From contig NC_081412.1 of the NCBI RefSeq assembly GCF_030272615.1, positions 692,548,083-692,612,082 of the forward strand: 64,000 nt of DNA, read 5' to 3'. How positions within the stretch are numbered: the first letter of the stretch is position 1; each line of letters begins with the position of its first letter. Below, piece after piece: positions 35,242 to 46,953 of the stretch. The notes beneath the pieces are model-generated. The model made no database searches, had not been told where the DNA came from, and saw only the letters and a list, made by a program, of their open reading frames with translations. The position numbers and the translations under genes are program-made. The stretch comes from Cryptomeria japonica. Lineage: Eukaryota; Streptophyta; Pinopsida; Cupressales; Cupressaceae.

Positions 35242-36558
35242 CTAAAAATGACTTGGCAGTATATCAAGTATCTCACCTTCAAGCGCCTTAAAGAGGTTTT
35301 CACCTTTAGGTACATCCTTTATTTTCTCTTTTTTAGAGTCTGACGCCACCACAATGTGGTTTTCGCCATCAAATCTTTTATTTTTCTTTTTCTTTTTTTT
35401 GCGACTAAGATAATTGATATCCGCTTCAGTCATGTTTTCATTTTGTTCGCTGGTGGAAGAGTACATGGGTTCAACTGCATTGAGATAGTAGGCTAATGTA
35501 TAGTCATTGGCAAAAGTAGGTACATTCAAGGGTTGGTTATAAAGAGTACAATCAATCAGTTCTGAATGCATTAAGGATAAGATTGGAATAGGCACAAGGG
35601 AGTTCACGGTACTATCATCATGGCTTCGGAGTGACCAGTTGAGTTCTAGAATACTACCTTGCGTATGTGTCCCAAGACCAGGAAGAGTTATGACATGATT
35701 ATCGAAATTCATGTTAGTATTTATTGGACCTAACCCAACCGACCTACTTCTAGTGTCGTCACCTACTTCAGACTGGACTACATACCATGGTGTGACAGTA
35801 GACAGTATCTCATCATTCATGACAAAGTAGTCATAGTGTGTTGTTGAATAGTTGTTGTTATAAATAGAGCTCCTGTCTGAGTCATCAAAGTCATAGGATG
35901 AAGTTGGTGACTCATCTTCAAGTGGCTTGGTAAAGGTATATATGGTCTCAACACTTACATCTTTGATGTTGCAAGTTCCTTCATGATTTGGTTCATTGAT
36001 TGCTTGTATTTGACACACTTGTGGATATGACTTTGATGGTTTTGTTAATCCTTGTCATCTGTTCCATTCATCTACTTCTAGACTGATGACTGGTTCTATT
36101 TCTATAGCTTCTAATTCTTCTTTTGTAGTTCCGTACCTGATTTGTCCTATCTCATTAGGAGGGTTGGTAGGTGAAGAAATTGCTTGTTTCCTTTCTTCCT
36201 ACAACTGTCATTCATAGTCTTCTTGTTGTTTTAGTCTGATTTCTTCTATTTCCTTTTGCATTCTAAGGCATATCAGCTCTTGTGCATCATTTGTGTTATC
36301 ACTAGATTCTTCAAGCATTTATGTAGTAGATGTATCTGAGATGTGGTTTGGACCCCATTCATACTCATTTGAATCAATTTTTGAATCATCTACTTGTTGT
36401 TTGTCAGTATATGTGACTAGAACTTTGAGTAGTGCAAACAAATCTCTCATTCTATATACTTCATCTCTCATATCCTCTGGAACCTCTACTTCTTGTGGTA
36501 TTATAGCTGATATGACTAGAACTTGATTACCATTTGTTTCCTCTCTCTGGGTGGGCAA
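35242..36558 (-). pseudogene. Element D linker between G-patch and RT
   Basis: Minus-strand coding of low complexity. It is acidic and serine-rich with a lysine run (SRKKKKKKNKRF) near 35390. The leucine-rich region after it (FKALEGEILDILPSHF) ends just before RT. No enzyme motif is seen. Such linkers are common in Tat/Ogre-type elements. Several stops split it. Confidence 0.6.
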
Positions 36559-36585
36559 TTCTTGTTGTTCAGCATCACACTCTTC

Positions 36586-36810
36586 CTAAGTTTGGTGAGT
36601 ATTAATCTCTTGTATTGTTAAAGGTAGTACCTTTTTCTTCCACTTAAATTGACGGTGAGACATGTGCTTCTGATCTGATTGCTTTCTTGGACCATATCCC
36701 AATCCAGCTTTATCATTGACAGACTTAGTTTGTAACTCAATGGGTTCAACAATACCTTGTTGATGCTTGCCTAGAGGACCAGCACCTGAATATCCCATGC
36801 ATTGAAGCAT
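36586..36810 (-). pseudogene. Element D G-patch domain
   Basis: The minus strand encodes MLQCMGYSGAGPLGKHQQGI, then GLGYGPRKQS. The spacing of glycines (GYxGxGxLGKxxQG) is that of a G-patch, placed after the protease and before RT. Element C has a counterpart. Its job in retroelements is probably nucleic-acid binding; this is family knowledge, not shown here. Confidence 0.7.
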
Positions 36811-37014
36811 CTTATAGCCTGGACCATATTGTGTTGGAGAAATCTCACAATGTTGTATTTCTTTATTTGCACTATCTTCTTTGAAAAGTGATTTGAGGAC
36901 ATCATCTCCTTCTATTTCACCTGCAAGAGAAGTAGAGGACTATATAAAGGTGCCATCATAAATGACTTTTGGAGTTGAAATTTGTGGCTTCATAACCTTT
37001 GATGGTTTTCTTGA

Positions 37015-37959
37015 CTATCTTGGTGATGGAGGAAGAGACATTAGTGAGAGTATAGGCTCTATCTTGTAGCCATCCATGCCAATGTTTGTAATTTTCAATT
37101 TCTTTTGCAAATCTTTCAGCAAAGATTCTGAACTTTTAGTTGCAGAAGTTGCTCTATTATTAGGAACAAAACTATCAACACCCTGCATTAATGCATTGCA
37201 GGTATAGCTTGTATCAGCAGGAATACTAACTTCTACTCCATTATAAGGAAATTTTAGGCATTGATGATATGTAGATGGTACTACTTTCATTTCATGAATC
37301 CATGGCTTACCTAGTAAGATGTTGTATGAAAGGTGAAGATCCAGGACTTGAAAAATGACATCTCTTTCCATAGGTCCTACTCTAATTGGTAATAATACCA
37401 GTCCCTTAGAAGTTCTTTATTCTTCATCATAAGCCTTGATTGTTATCTTCTTTGTTGGATCAATAACATTTTCAGAAAATCTCAGATGTGTCAATAGATT
37501 GTAGGTACAAATATTCAACCGAGAGCCTCCATCTATCAAAACACGTTTAACGTGGTGTTTATGGATCATGGCTTCAATGTGTAATGGCTGGTTATGCGGG
37601 CGACTTAGTGAGTTATCATCTTCTTTAGAGAAAGTGAGGTAATGAGGTGAGGTCAAGTGACCCACCATAGATTAAAACCGATCTATGTCTAAAACTTTAG
37701 GGACACTGGTGGTAAGTAGAGCCTTGTCCAGGACCTCTTTATGAGCAGAAGTGATCTTAAGTAGTTCCAAAATGGAGATTTGAGCATTGGTTCTCTTCAA
37801 TTGTTTGACAATACTATAACCAGGAGAAGACAATGAAGCTAGTTGCTTTGAATTAGCCATGATTGTGTCAGTTTGTCTATTTGGTAGATTTGATGTTGTT
37901 TGATTGAAAGTTGAGGAACTAGCTCCTGGGAGAGAAATCTTCCTTTGAGCGCGAGTCAC
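37015..37959 (-). pseudogene. Element D protease region
   Basis: The minus strand first encodes a helical segment (YSIVKQLKRTNAQISILELL) like that in element C. The aspartic protease follows, with active site VLIDGGSRLNI (near 37510-37545) and a later LLGKPWIHEMKVVPSTYH. A TAG at about 37671 and a TAA at about 37417 split it. It processes the polyprotein in intact relatives. Confidence 0.8.
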
Positions 37960-38777
37960 AACATTAGTAGTCTATGCTTGACTTTGGTGGTCCTAGACTA
38001 TGATCACATTGCAATATTCAGGTTGAATAGATTCAATCATATTGATCACATTATCATTGTTAGTGTAGGTATAATTGACTCTAGCTCCTCCCTTGGATTT
38101 TGATGAATCTCCTTGTTCATAATTGGGTAAGGGATCTTTAAAGGCCTTATGATTAGCATTAGACGTGTGATTTCCAACAACGATCTTGCCTACGTCAATG
38201 AGATCTTGGATTTCATGTCGGACTTTTATGCAGTTGTTTATGTTATGTCCCTTGTTCTGATGGTAGTCGTATTATTCATTTTCTCTCCACCATCTGGGTC
38301 TAATTTCTGGGTCATATAGTCTAGAATTGTCTGGCAATGTTATCAAATTATTTGCCAATAAGGTTTTAAAAGTTGTTTCATATGATTCATCTAGAGGAGT
38401 AAAATCATGCTTATGCTTTGAAACCCAAGGTTTGTCTTTAAACCACTCTCTTATTTTCTTTTGGGGATTCTCTGTTGTAGCTTCAGCTGCCTTGAGTGCT
38501 TGCGTGCCACTGGCCAAGTTAAATATTGTGGATTTTTTTTTCTTGGATAGTATTAACCACTCCATTGTTAATGATGTTCTTGTTGCTATCTTTTCCATAT
38601 TTCTAGTATTTACTCTTTTCTTTAGAGCTATAATCTTGCAATGTTTCTTTCCAAAGTGATATATCTCCCTTTTTGATGAGCATGCCTTCCATTCTCAAGG
38701 CATTATCTACCATTTTGTTGAATGAAGGGTGTACTTGCATCTGGACATTGTAATTCAATTCAGGGACGAATTTATTG
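37960..38777 (-). pseudogene. gag: Element D gag C-terminal part
   Basis: The minus strand continues gag after insertion E (NKFVPELNYNVQMQV, FNKMVDNALRMEGML). A basic linker and a degenerate nucleic-acid-binding motif follow: YDYHQNKGHNINNC, whose first Cys is replaced, then HEIQDLIDVGKI. In-frame TAA and TAG stops occur near 38272 and 37975-38000. Confidence 0.8.
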
Positions 38778-38783
38778 ACAAAG

Positions 38784-40427
38784 TGATGCAGAGTAGGCAT
38801 AGGTATGGTGGTATGAAACAATTCCCAAATAGGTAATAAATACTTGTATGATATCAAGGTAAGAAATGGCAAATTTCCTTCAGCCTACAAACACCCTAAA
38901 TGGCTCAAATGGACCAAATGTGGATCAAGACTTCACCTAAGGAAAATGATGACTTAGAATATGTTCTTAGGTCTAATATAAAAGGATTCAACTAGTTTTA
39001 GTCTTCTATTCAATACCCAAATGCTCAAACTCCAAATTTGCTCCTTCTAGGCCTAGAATCCCAACTAGTACAGTAGCAAGAGAAATTTAATGATAACTCC
39101 AAAAACTTATAAAACACTAGAAAAATAAAATGCATATTTGGATACCCTTTTGGATCCTCTATAACATTCCCAAAGGGTTTAATAGGTTGTTTTGGAAAAT
39201 ATATGTTGTCCTTACAACATGCCCTCTTTTTTAGCATAAAATATGGTGATTTTACAAAGCAACTACAAGAAATATTACTGCTGGGTACTTCTAACATCCA
39301 AAAAGTCATAGTAAATTATAAATGATGAAGGAATCCACAATCAATTTCAGTTTGTGAGGCCTCTAACCCCAAAAGCCCCAAATTTTCATCAAAAAGCCCT
39401 AAAATCAAGGGTTTCTCCAATCTCACACTTCCACACACTACTGGAATCTATTGGTTGTTGTTTCACCTTTATATAGCCAGAATAAAACTATACAAATCAT
39501 AAAATATACCCCTCCAATGGGTAGATCTCTCCAACCCTCACCCTGCCTAGCCTCTTCATTAGGCTTTCCAAGCCAACAATGGTGATCACCTTATCAAAAC
39601 CCTATTATCTACAAATATGATAGTTAAATAATAATATACATGTCAAAAGGAGATCATTCCATGAGAAATAGAAATCAAACATTCATGGAATGACCCTCCA
39701 TGGTTAGAAACTTGTCAGAAATTGTTAAGAAACTAGTCTAAATTGCTACAATAATGAATGTACAGTCAAAAAGTTGATTGAACAATGACCCTAAAGAATT
39801 CAAAGATGTGTAATATGCCTAGGATGATACTTAGGAATGATATTCCATAAATACCAAGCAAATTAAGTCTCGCAAAATCATAAAATAGCAGAAAAATGGC
39901 TTGAGAACTGAATTTTATTCAACCTTCTCTTGCAATCCATACACCCCAGGTCTTGTCTATCCATACCAAGCATTAAAAAGCATTAAAATAACTCCCCCAA
40001 GGTTTTTCAACCACTTATTGGTTGGTTACAATATTTATTCTGCATAAAAAAGCCACTAATCTAAGTTTCCCACCTAATTCTTTATAGATGTTGAAATTCA
40101 AATATTTGAATTTTCAACTTTTGGAAAATGTATTACAAACTGAAAACCATCATTATTAATGATGGATTTGCATCCTATATGGCATATTTAACCATCCTAA
40201 ACCTTCCTAAATCCTTTATTGGGTGTTTTGACCAAATTTACATTTTTTGATAATAAATGACAATTTTCAGGATAAAATGACAACATTTTACAATTTTGTT
40301 TTTCAAAAGCCATTATTGGCCTTAACAACTCATAATCGATCATGTTGACATTCATTGATGAATTAAACTCCTTCTTAGCCTCAGATGGTTTTATGGTTGC
40401 CTTTGTTGGTCTTGGTGCCCCTGCACC
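38784..40427. mobile_element. Insertion E (1.64 kb) in element D gag, class unresolved
   Basis: Flanked by the 6-base direct repeat ACAAAG (38778-38783 and 40428-40433). Removing it with one repeat restores the gag frame (MDIFV joined to NKFVPEL). The ends are TGATGCAGAG and CTGCACC, a weak inverted match around TGCAG/CTGCA. No coding frame is seen. A TATA-like CTATATAAAGG on the minus strand lies near 39468. It could be a solo LTR with an unusual duplication or a small DNA transposon. Confidence 0.55.
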
Positions 40428-40433
40428 ACAAAG

Positions 40434-41407
40434 ATATCCATTTTCTCAAGATCTGGGATAGTCCATGAATATCTAGAGAACATTTTTCTCCATTGTTGGA
40501 GGAAAGTGAGAAAGGGTTCTCCTGTCTTTTGTCTGGTATTGCAAAGCTCTATCATAGTGACTGGATGATGAATTTTGTATGAGTATTGTTGTAAAAATAG
40601 TTGGATTATTTCTTCAAATGTTTTTATCCCTTTGGGTAGACTTGAGAACCATTCCATGACTTGACCCCCTAAACTCCTTGGGAAAAGGTGCATGAGGTAT
40701 GTTTGATCGTGTATGAACTCCATACAAGTGGCACAAAATTCTCTGAGATGATCTTGAGGATCTGAGGTACCATCATATTTATCAAATTTTGGGATCTCAA
40801 CTCATGAAGGAAATGGAGACATATAAATATTTTTGTCAAATGGGAATGGGCATATTGTGTTCAGAGAATATTGTTTTGGCATTTTATCTTTTTTTTCTAT
40901 TTTTATGACTGTAGTTTGTAATGCTTGCATTTGTTTGCTTATTTTTCCCCATTGTGTCTCTTCCTGTTTAGCGATGAGGGCCTCCACATTATAACTAGTA
41001 GGGAGTTTGGTGCCTTGTTTTGCTAATTCTAGGAAATAGTCTTCTTTTTCCCTAGCCATGATGACCTTCATCATTTTCCAGAATTCTTTATCATTTTGAC
41101 ATCTATGTACTTTAGCTTCAGGAGGTTCAGGAAGCTCAGATTTAGTTGATGAGGAATCTTTGTTAGTGGCATGATTGCTAAAGTCATCATGAGTGTCTCA
41201 TTTACTATATTCTCTTTCCTGCCTTTCTCTAGACATGGTGGGAGATAAGGGCTGACCAAAGATTGGTATGTCATAAACTGGTATCTGTGACGAGGATAGT
41301 TTATTGTAAAAGGGATTTTCTTTGTAGAATGGATTGTTGCTGGTTGAAAAGGGTGTTTCTTTTGCTTTGTCTATTGTGTTGTGAGAGCTTTTGGTTTGAA
41401 TAGGCAT
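40434..41407 (-). pseudogene. gag: Element D gag N-terminal part
   Basis: A minus-strand frame starts at ATG 41407 (MPIQTKSSHN) and runs to the insertion at 40433. The second half is the conserved Ty3/gypsy gag domain: VEIPKFDKYDGTSDPQDHLR, then MEWFSSLPKGIKTFEEI, then RQKTGEPFLTFLQQW. Two TGA stops (near 41198 and 40802) interrupt it. It forms the particle shell in intact relatives. Confidence 0.85.
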
Positions 41408-41740
41408 TTCTAACTAACAGGACTGAGAGCGAGATGTGTTGCAAAAGTCAAGATCAAATTGTAACTAGTTGTTCATTTAACATAGTCATTGAGAGAAGTA
41501 ACTAAGATCTGGTCTAGTTTCAGGAATGATCTATCCTGTGTAAGATATTATCTAAGTTAACTTAGGTTTGATAAGATGTTTGTTTGAACTAGCTTAATGA
41601 TGATCAACAAAATCATGCAACGTAATGGCAGAGGTACACTATCAAGGTTTTTTATGCTCAGGAAGATGATAACTAGGTTTAGGCTCACTGTAAACTATTT
41701 TGGATAGGTTTGACTATTCTGACTAGCAAAATCAAAGACT

Positions 41741-42090
41741 CATACGACTATATTTCTGAGACCGTATGATAGCATAACAGGCTTAGGATGACAACAGTTA
41801 TGTTTCATATGAGTTGCTGCCTAATACCGTATGACAAATGGGTAGATCCCGAATGACAAATAATTTTGTTAAGTTTTGTCTTGTATGACAAAAGATTTAG
41901 CTTGAGACGACTGACTGCTGGGTTTCATACGATAGAGGATTGAGCTTTGGATGACAATTTAGTAGACTCGTACGACATAGGATATGGTGAAGGACGACAA
42001 TTCAACAGACTAGTATGACTGTTCATAGAGCAGGGACTAAAAATTTTGAGTTTTGTTTTTCAATGGCTGGGTATGACAATTGAGTATGAC
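41741..42090. repeat. Cluster of TCGTACGA-like words
   Basis: At least ten words of the type CATACGAC, CCGTATGACA, TTGTATGACA and CTCGTACGACA occur in 350 bases with irregular spacing. Confidence 0.6.
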
Positions 42091-43189
42091 CAATTCTGAA
42101 ATGGACTGATTTTTGATCAGGATAGACTAGTTTGTGACATGGACAGAGTTTTGATCACTGAGTTTGTTGATTTGTTTTCTCCATTTTTAGTATTTCAGTT
42201 TCAGTGTGAGGAATGAAAACATAGAAAACACGCAGCATGAATAATAACTCCAGTCACAGCATGCAAACCCTATGGAAGTTGGTTTAGAGAAGAAAACCTT
42301 TGCTTCCTGACTTAGGTACACACCCAATAGCTAATCAGAATATGGCCATTGAGTCTCACGCTATGGATTCTCAACGCTATATTAGCCGACTCCAAATGCT
42401 AATGGGGGCATGATATGGCAAGTGTCTTGGGAGAGTTACTATCTCTTTTGCACAAAGGTTATCAACCTTTCAGAGGTGAATCGGGTAGCTTCTAATTTTA
42501 AATGGATTTAGTAAGGGTTTCGTTCAGTGCATCAAGGTATAAACTCAATTAAGAGGTCTCCCAGCCTTGAAAACCAAGGTTTAATATACCCAAAGGTACT
42601 AAGTAGAGCTATTCTAGAGCACTATCGTTGACTCAATTTTCATCAAATCACGTTTATTTTATAGTGGGTTGGAGTACTTGGCATTTAGCTATTCCCACTT
42701 AGGTCATTCCCCTCACACCAGCCATAATGGCTTTAAGAGTTTTCCAACCCCTCGGGAGGGCAGGCCTGCTAAAGATGTACAAATCTCAAATAGAGAAAAA
42801 ACCTCAAGGGTCTAGATTTCTAATTGTCTTTAGAAAGACAAGAGAATACTCTCCTACCTCTCAAGATTTTCCAAAAAAAGGAACAGAAGACAGATTTGTT
42901 CATTACCCAGACAGCAAGTTAGGTGCCTAGAAAAATTAAAGAATACACCATGTTTGATTGATTTCTCTTTTAGGCAATTTGCAAAAACAATGTATCAGTA
43001 CTCATGTTGTTTTTATTCTTTGACAGGCGTCTGTTTGATTGATAAATTCTTTGACAAGCATCCTACAAGAAACTAGTTAGGCTATGAAAATCTCAGGCAG
43101 ACAAAAGACAATTTAGGGTTAGTGTTAGCATAATCAAAATTTAATCCAAAAAACCCCTGAAAAGTAATCTATTTTTAATCTATCAGAAA

Positions 43190-43455
43190 ACATAATCGTA
43201 TGACAATCTTCATAAAATGGAATGACAAAACACTTTTATTGTATGAGTCACAAATCAATATAGAACGATAGAAGATAACATAAGCAGTATGTCGTACGAG
43301 TCAGAAATCAATAAAGAATGACATAAGATAGGAGAAATAATGTGTTATACGAGTCCATATTCTAATTCGTATGACAATTAACAAGATATAATCTTTTTCG
43401 TACGATAAACTGCAGGCATCAATATAATGTCGTATGATGCAGTAAACTACTCGTA
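43190..43455. repeat. Second cluster of TCGTACGA-like words
   Basis: TCGTATGACA, GTCGTACGAG, TTCGTATGACA, TTCGTACGATA, GTCGTATGAT and CTCGTATGATA occur within 260 bases, ending 100 bases from the 5' LTR. Confidence 0.65.
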
Positions 43456-43533
43456 TGATATTTCATAGAGACTGTATGGATGAAACCTGCAGATAAAAAG
43501 AATGATTTTTGAGGCTGAAAAAGTAGTTTTCTG

Positions 43534-43550
43534 CCCCACGGTGGGCACCA
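43534..43550 (-). other. Element D primer binding site (tRNA-Lys type)
   Basis: The minus strand reads TGGTGCCCACCGTGGGG. It complements the 3' end of plant tRNA-Lys (CCCCACGGTGGGCG plus CCA) with one mismatch at the discriminator base, four bases inside the 5' LTR. Confidence 0.75.
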
Positions 43551-43554
43551 GAAA

Positions 43555-44645
43555 TGTGTGTGTGAAAAGTGGACCTATATCTGTATCTGGAATACACAAC
43601 ACTTCAGTCAAGTCATTACATGCATGGTTAGATAGAATTAAACATGAATATGAAAACCATAACAAATCGACCCATTGCCTTCTAAAACATCTGAGTATAA
43701 GATTGCTCTCAGATTTGTATAAGCAATCCAATGACTAAACGACACCAAGATGAAGGATTTTAATCTATATGAGCATGATATTAATGCTAGATGGATGCAA
43801 GATTAATCTAACAAGATTTAAGCAATAAATGAGATAAATGATGTAAATATGTATGCAATATTCTCAATGAACCTAGAGCAAAATCAACATAATAACAATA
43901 TATTCTCCAGGATTTTTGAATGAGAGATGAGAGCCTAAATTTATAGAAAATTCAGAAAGAAACCAAAGGCTAAGATCAAATGATGATGAGCGGTCAAGAT
44001 TTTCCAAGAGGAAGCACAATCCAGGTGAATTGATGTGATTGGATGATTTTCTTAGTTTTAAAGGAAATTGAACTAAAATTAAGATTAAATCAAGAAAAAA
44101 CTGATTTAAAGGAAATTGAACTAAAATTAAGATAAAATCAGGAAAAAACTGATTTATTATCTATTTCATTCAATTTCAAGATTTAATTGTTTTAATTGCT
44201 TTCTTTGAGATTATCTATCAATTTTTAATTTGTTTTTTTCAAGATTATCTCCAATTGATTTCTTTTCTCAAATTTTAATTCTTTCTTGGTCAATTGATTC
44301 CTTTTTTGATTTATTTCCATTTTTGAAGATTTGTGCTCAATTGATTTATTTTCAAATTAATTCCTCTTTTTGATGATTTAATGGCAAATTGATTTATTAA
44401 ATTAAATATGCTAGGATATTTAATAAAATAAATAAGATAATTGTTTAAAATGATTTACTTGGAATGATTTAATTAATTAAATAAATATTTAATGAATATT
44501 GAGTTATTAATTTGCCATGTGACATTTGATGATTAAAGAATTAATTATGTACTCAAGATTTATTTATTTGCCTTTGGTTAGGACCTTGGTGATGTTGTCG
44601 AGATTAGGGGCCCATGGTTTACATGACCTTTTTTAGGGTATTACA
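43555..44645 (-). repeat. 5' LTR of element D
   Basis: 1,091 bases. On the minus strand it begins TGTAATACCCTAAAAA and ends TTTTCACACACACA. It is very similar to 25558-26644. Confidence 0.9.
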
Positions 44646-44650
44646 GGTTT

Positions 44651-45613
44651 TACCAGTAGAACTTTATTGAGAATCTTGGACAGGATGCATAAGTGTTGTT
44701 GGTGCGACTTCTAGATGGATTTCAGGATGCTGAAGATGTTCTTTGATCATGCCTCAACTGATTGAAGACATTGCTTTGGTGTGGTGGACATAGATTAGGT
44801 CCAGTACCTATCTAGGTTATGAACCGATATCATGATAACGTGTTCTCTACACGTTACCGAGATGATTCATGGATTGGTTATTGTTGTTTAGTTGTCAAGA
44901 CGACATGGCATATCATTGTAATATGGATGTATGTAATGATCTTATTATAATATCTTTTAGGTGGCCAACATAATTGGTTTAGGCCTTAGGGTTGGTATAA
45001 ATTGATGTAAGATCTCATTGTAGATCATGGTATGGGAATGGAAATGTAATATCATATTTGAAGGATTTTTGGTCGATCATTGAGGATCGAATTTGGTTTA
45101 AAGAAAAGGTCAAAGGCCTCCGGTATTGAGCTTAACCAGGACTACAATCAAGCATGGCAGATTTTATCTTTGGCAATTAATTCTTTTGGATTGTTGTCCA
45201 ATTATTTCGAGGTGGCTATAACCTATTTGTAGTCAGTGAGACTCTTTTGTAATGAGCAGTACACTCTAGGAAGTGTGCCTTCCTACATGTGTAGGCCTCT
45301 CATTGTATCACATACTTTCTACAGAAGTATCATCTGACTGTGGGTGGGCTTCCCACCATGGTTTTTCCCTTTCTGTGTTTTCCACATACAAATCATGGTG
45401 TTATGTGGTATGGTTGCATTGTGTTGATTTTTTATTTTATTATTAAGTTATATTGTTTATCGATATCTATTTCTACTGGCATCTATTTATGCTATTATGG
45501 TACTTAATGTTTATATGCTCTGGTTAAATGTTATTAAGTGGTTTGATTGATATAATTTGTTAACAACTAATTCACCCCCCCCCCCTCTCAATTGTCTATC
45601 ATTTATCCTAACA
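44651..45613 (+). repeat. A2 3' LTR, right part
   Basis: This continues the LTR interrupted at 25557 (TACCAGTAGAACTTTATTG...) and ends TTTATCCTAACA at 45613. It closely matches 14250-15159. A run of twelve cytosines lies just before the end (45575-45586). Confidence 0.85.
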
Positions 45614-46203
45614 GTTCACACATAAACCTTCCTCTGAAAATGTAGATATAACCATCGATCCCAAAAACCATCGATGTGCCACTTACATGAATAAGTCACC
45701 CATAAATACAGATCATCAACCTTATGATAAGGTCAGCTAAACCCTAAATCCATAAACCCATAATAACAAAAATTATATTACACTGTATCACCAAGCCAAT
45801 ATTGTAATTTACATTACATATCATGGACCTAATTCAAATATCCAAACAATTATATCCGCTAGAAATTCTGCGAAGACCAAAATCTAACATGCTTTACCAA
45901 CTAGTAGAAACCCTTAGTGAAATAACATAAAGTTTAACCAGATCTAAATAGGACCACCATAATAGCATGCCATCCAATGAAAAGTCACCAAACACTCAAA
46001 ATATGATCAAGAAGAATCTTCCACATGACAGAAACCATTCCCATAAGCCGGACCAAAATCATCTAGTCAAAACATCAAATATCGCTTACCAGTAAAGCTA
46101 ACTGGTACCAGGAAATATGAACTGGGAACATAAGCGATAGTTACCGGAGCACCAAAACATGAACCAATAGAATATGAAAAATCATATAACCATCGAGAGT
46201 ATG
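45614..46203. other. Unassigned non-coding sequence
   Basis: I see no coding frame and no match to the named elements. ACTGGTA/ACCGGA words resemble LTR sequence of this family group, so it may be older element debris. Confidence 0.3.
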
Positions 46204-46953
46204 TGACACAATCAAAGTAGGGAGACCCAATGATGGACATCCTCGCCTTGCCACCTATAACATCAAACACCATGCAAGATACTAGCAACCAGTAATAGAT
46301 TACAAAATATAACTGGTAGAAGCAACACAAGATATAACTGGTAAATAGATAAATCAATCACTATATCTATTTAATGAATTACATAAGCCTTCAGTGGTTA
46401 CACATGCTCGACCACAGCCCAGGATTATAAAATAATCCATACAAGACAAATCTAAGATCTGCAGATCTTCTGCTCAATAAATAGGCCTTCGGTAATAGTC
46501 TGCATTGATCTGGACCTCACTCCATCTGGACTTCAAGACCCTCAGACTAGAATCTCTCCAAAAAATACATCTTCACTTGATCTCTCCTTCCTCTTCTCTA
46601 TGTTCCCTAAAATAAATCTTACAACTTTCCCTTTATACCATCCGCAAGCAATAACAGCTTGATCAAGTCAGCCAAAGACTGACCGACTCATGATGAAACA
46701 TCTAAATGATAACATGTTGGCCCAAATCACAAAGAACATCTTCAAATGCATAAAAAAACACATGGTCATCCAAGAATGTCATACAAGGCCCAAAAGAACA
46801 TCGCTCAATGATGTGCAAGTTACGGAAACCACTCACAACCTGATTCATCTTCGCTCCATACACTACAAAACCAATCGATAAGAACATATTGATACTAGAC
46901 CAACATCAAGATCAAATCCAAATGCCATTTTGAACTACTCTAGTGCTCTTGCA
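46204..46953 (-). repeat. 3' LTR of the compact element
   Basis: On the minus strand it starts TGCAAGAGCACTAGAG and ends TGATTGTGTCA. It is visibly similar to 47308-48101 throughout. Confidence 0.75.

Larger units (their letters stand above)
41408..43533 (-). other. Element D 5' leader with clustered TCGTACGA-like motifs
   Basis: No gene is seen in 2.1 kb between primer site and gag. Two stretches (41741-42090 and 43190-43455) contain TCGTATGAC, TCATACGAC and palindromic TCGTACGA words every 15-40 bases. Between them the sequence is unremarkable. Confidence 0.6.
25558..44645 (-). mobile_element. Element D: 19-kb Tat-type Ty3/gypsy retrotransposon
   Basis: Flanked by GGTTT duplications (25553-25557 and 44646-44650). 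LTRs are 43555-44645 (5' on the minus strand) and 25558-26644. Order on the minus strand: primer site for tRNA-Lys, 2.1-kb leader, gag (split by insertion E), protease, G-patch, long linker, RT, RNase H, second RNase H, integrase with GPY module. Then comes an antisense ORF with a plant mobile domain (28354-30201), a polypurine tract and the 3' LTR. Two RNase H domains, large size and an antisense extra ORF are known traits of the Tat lineage. Every gene is broken. Confidence 0.9.
13976..45613 (+). mobile_element. Copia element A2, interrupted by elements C and D
   Basis: A2 pieces: shared LTR 13976-15159, interior 15162-16542, interior 24840-25298, 3' LTR 25299-25557, and 3' LTR continued at 44646-45613. 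The pieces join exactly once C with its GAAGT duplication and D with its GGTTT duplication are removed. Confidence 0.85.

Noticed and set aside
38784-40427. hAT transposon with CAGGG ends
   Set aside because: CAGGGGCACC and CAGAGTAGG can be lined up, but the 8 bases outside them do not match. The only duplication is 6 bases and lies further out.
42727-42930. Small plus-strand frame in the element D leader
   Set aside because: No family motif, no matching frame elsewhere, and it lies in an untranslated leader on the opposite strand.
46067-46357. Minus-strand hydrophobic frame resembling a membrane protein
   Set aside because: It spans the edge of the compact element's LTR, and the partial copy at 47225-47449 is just the duplicated LTR.
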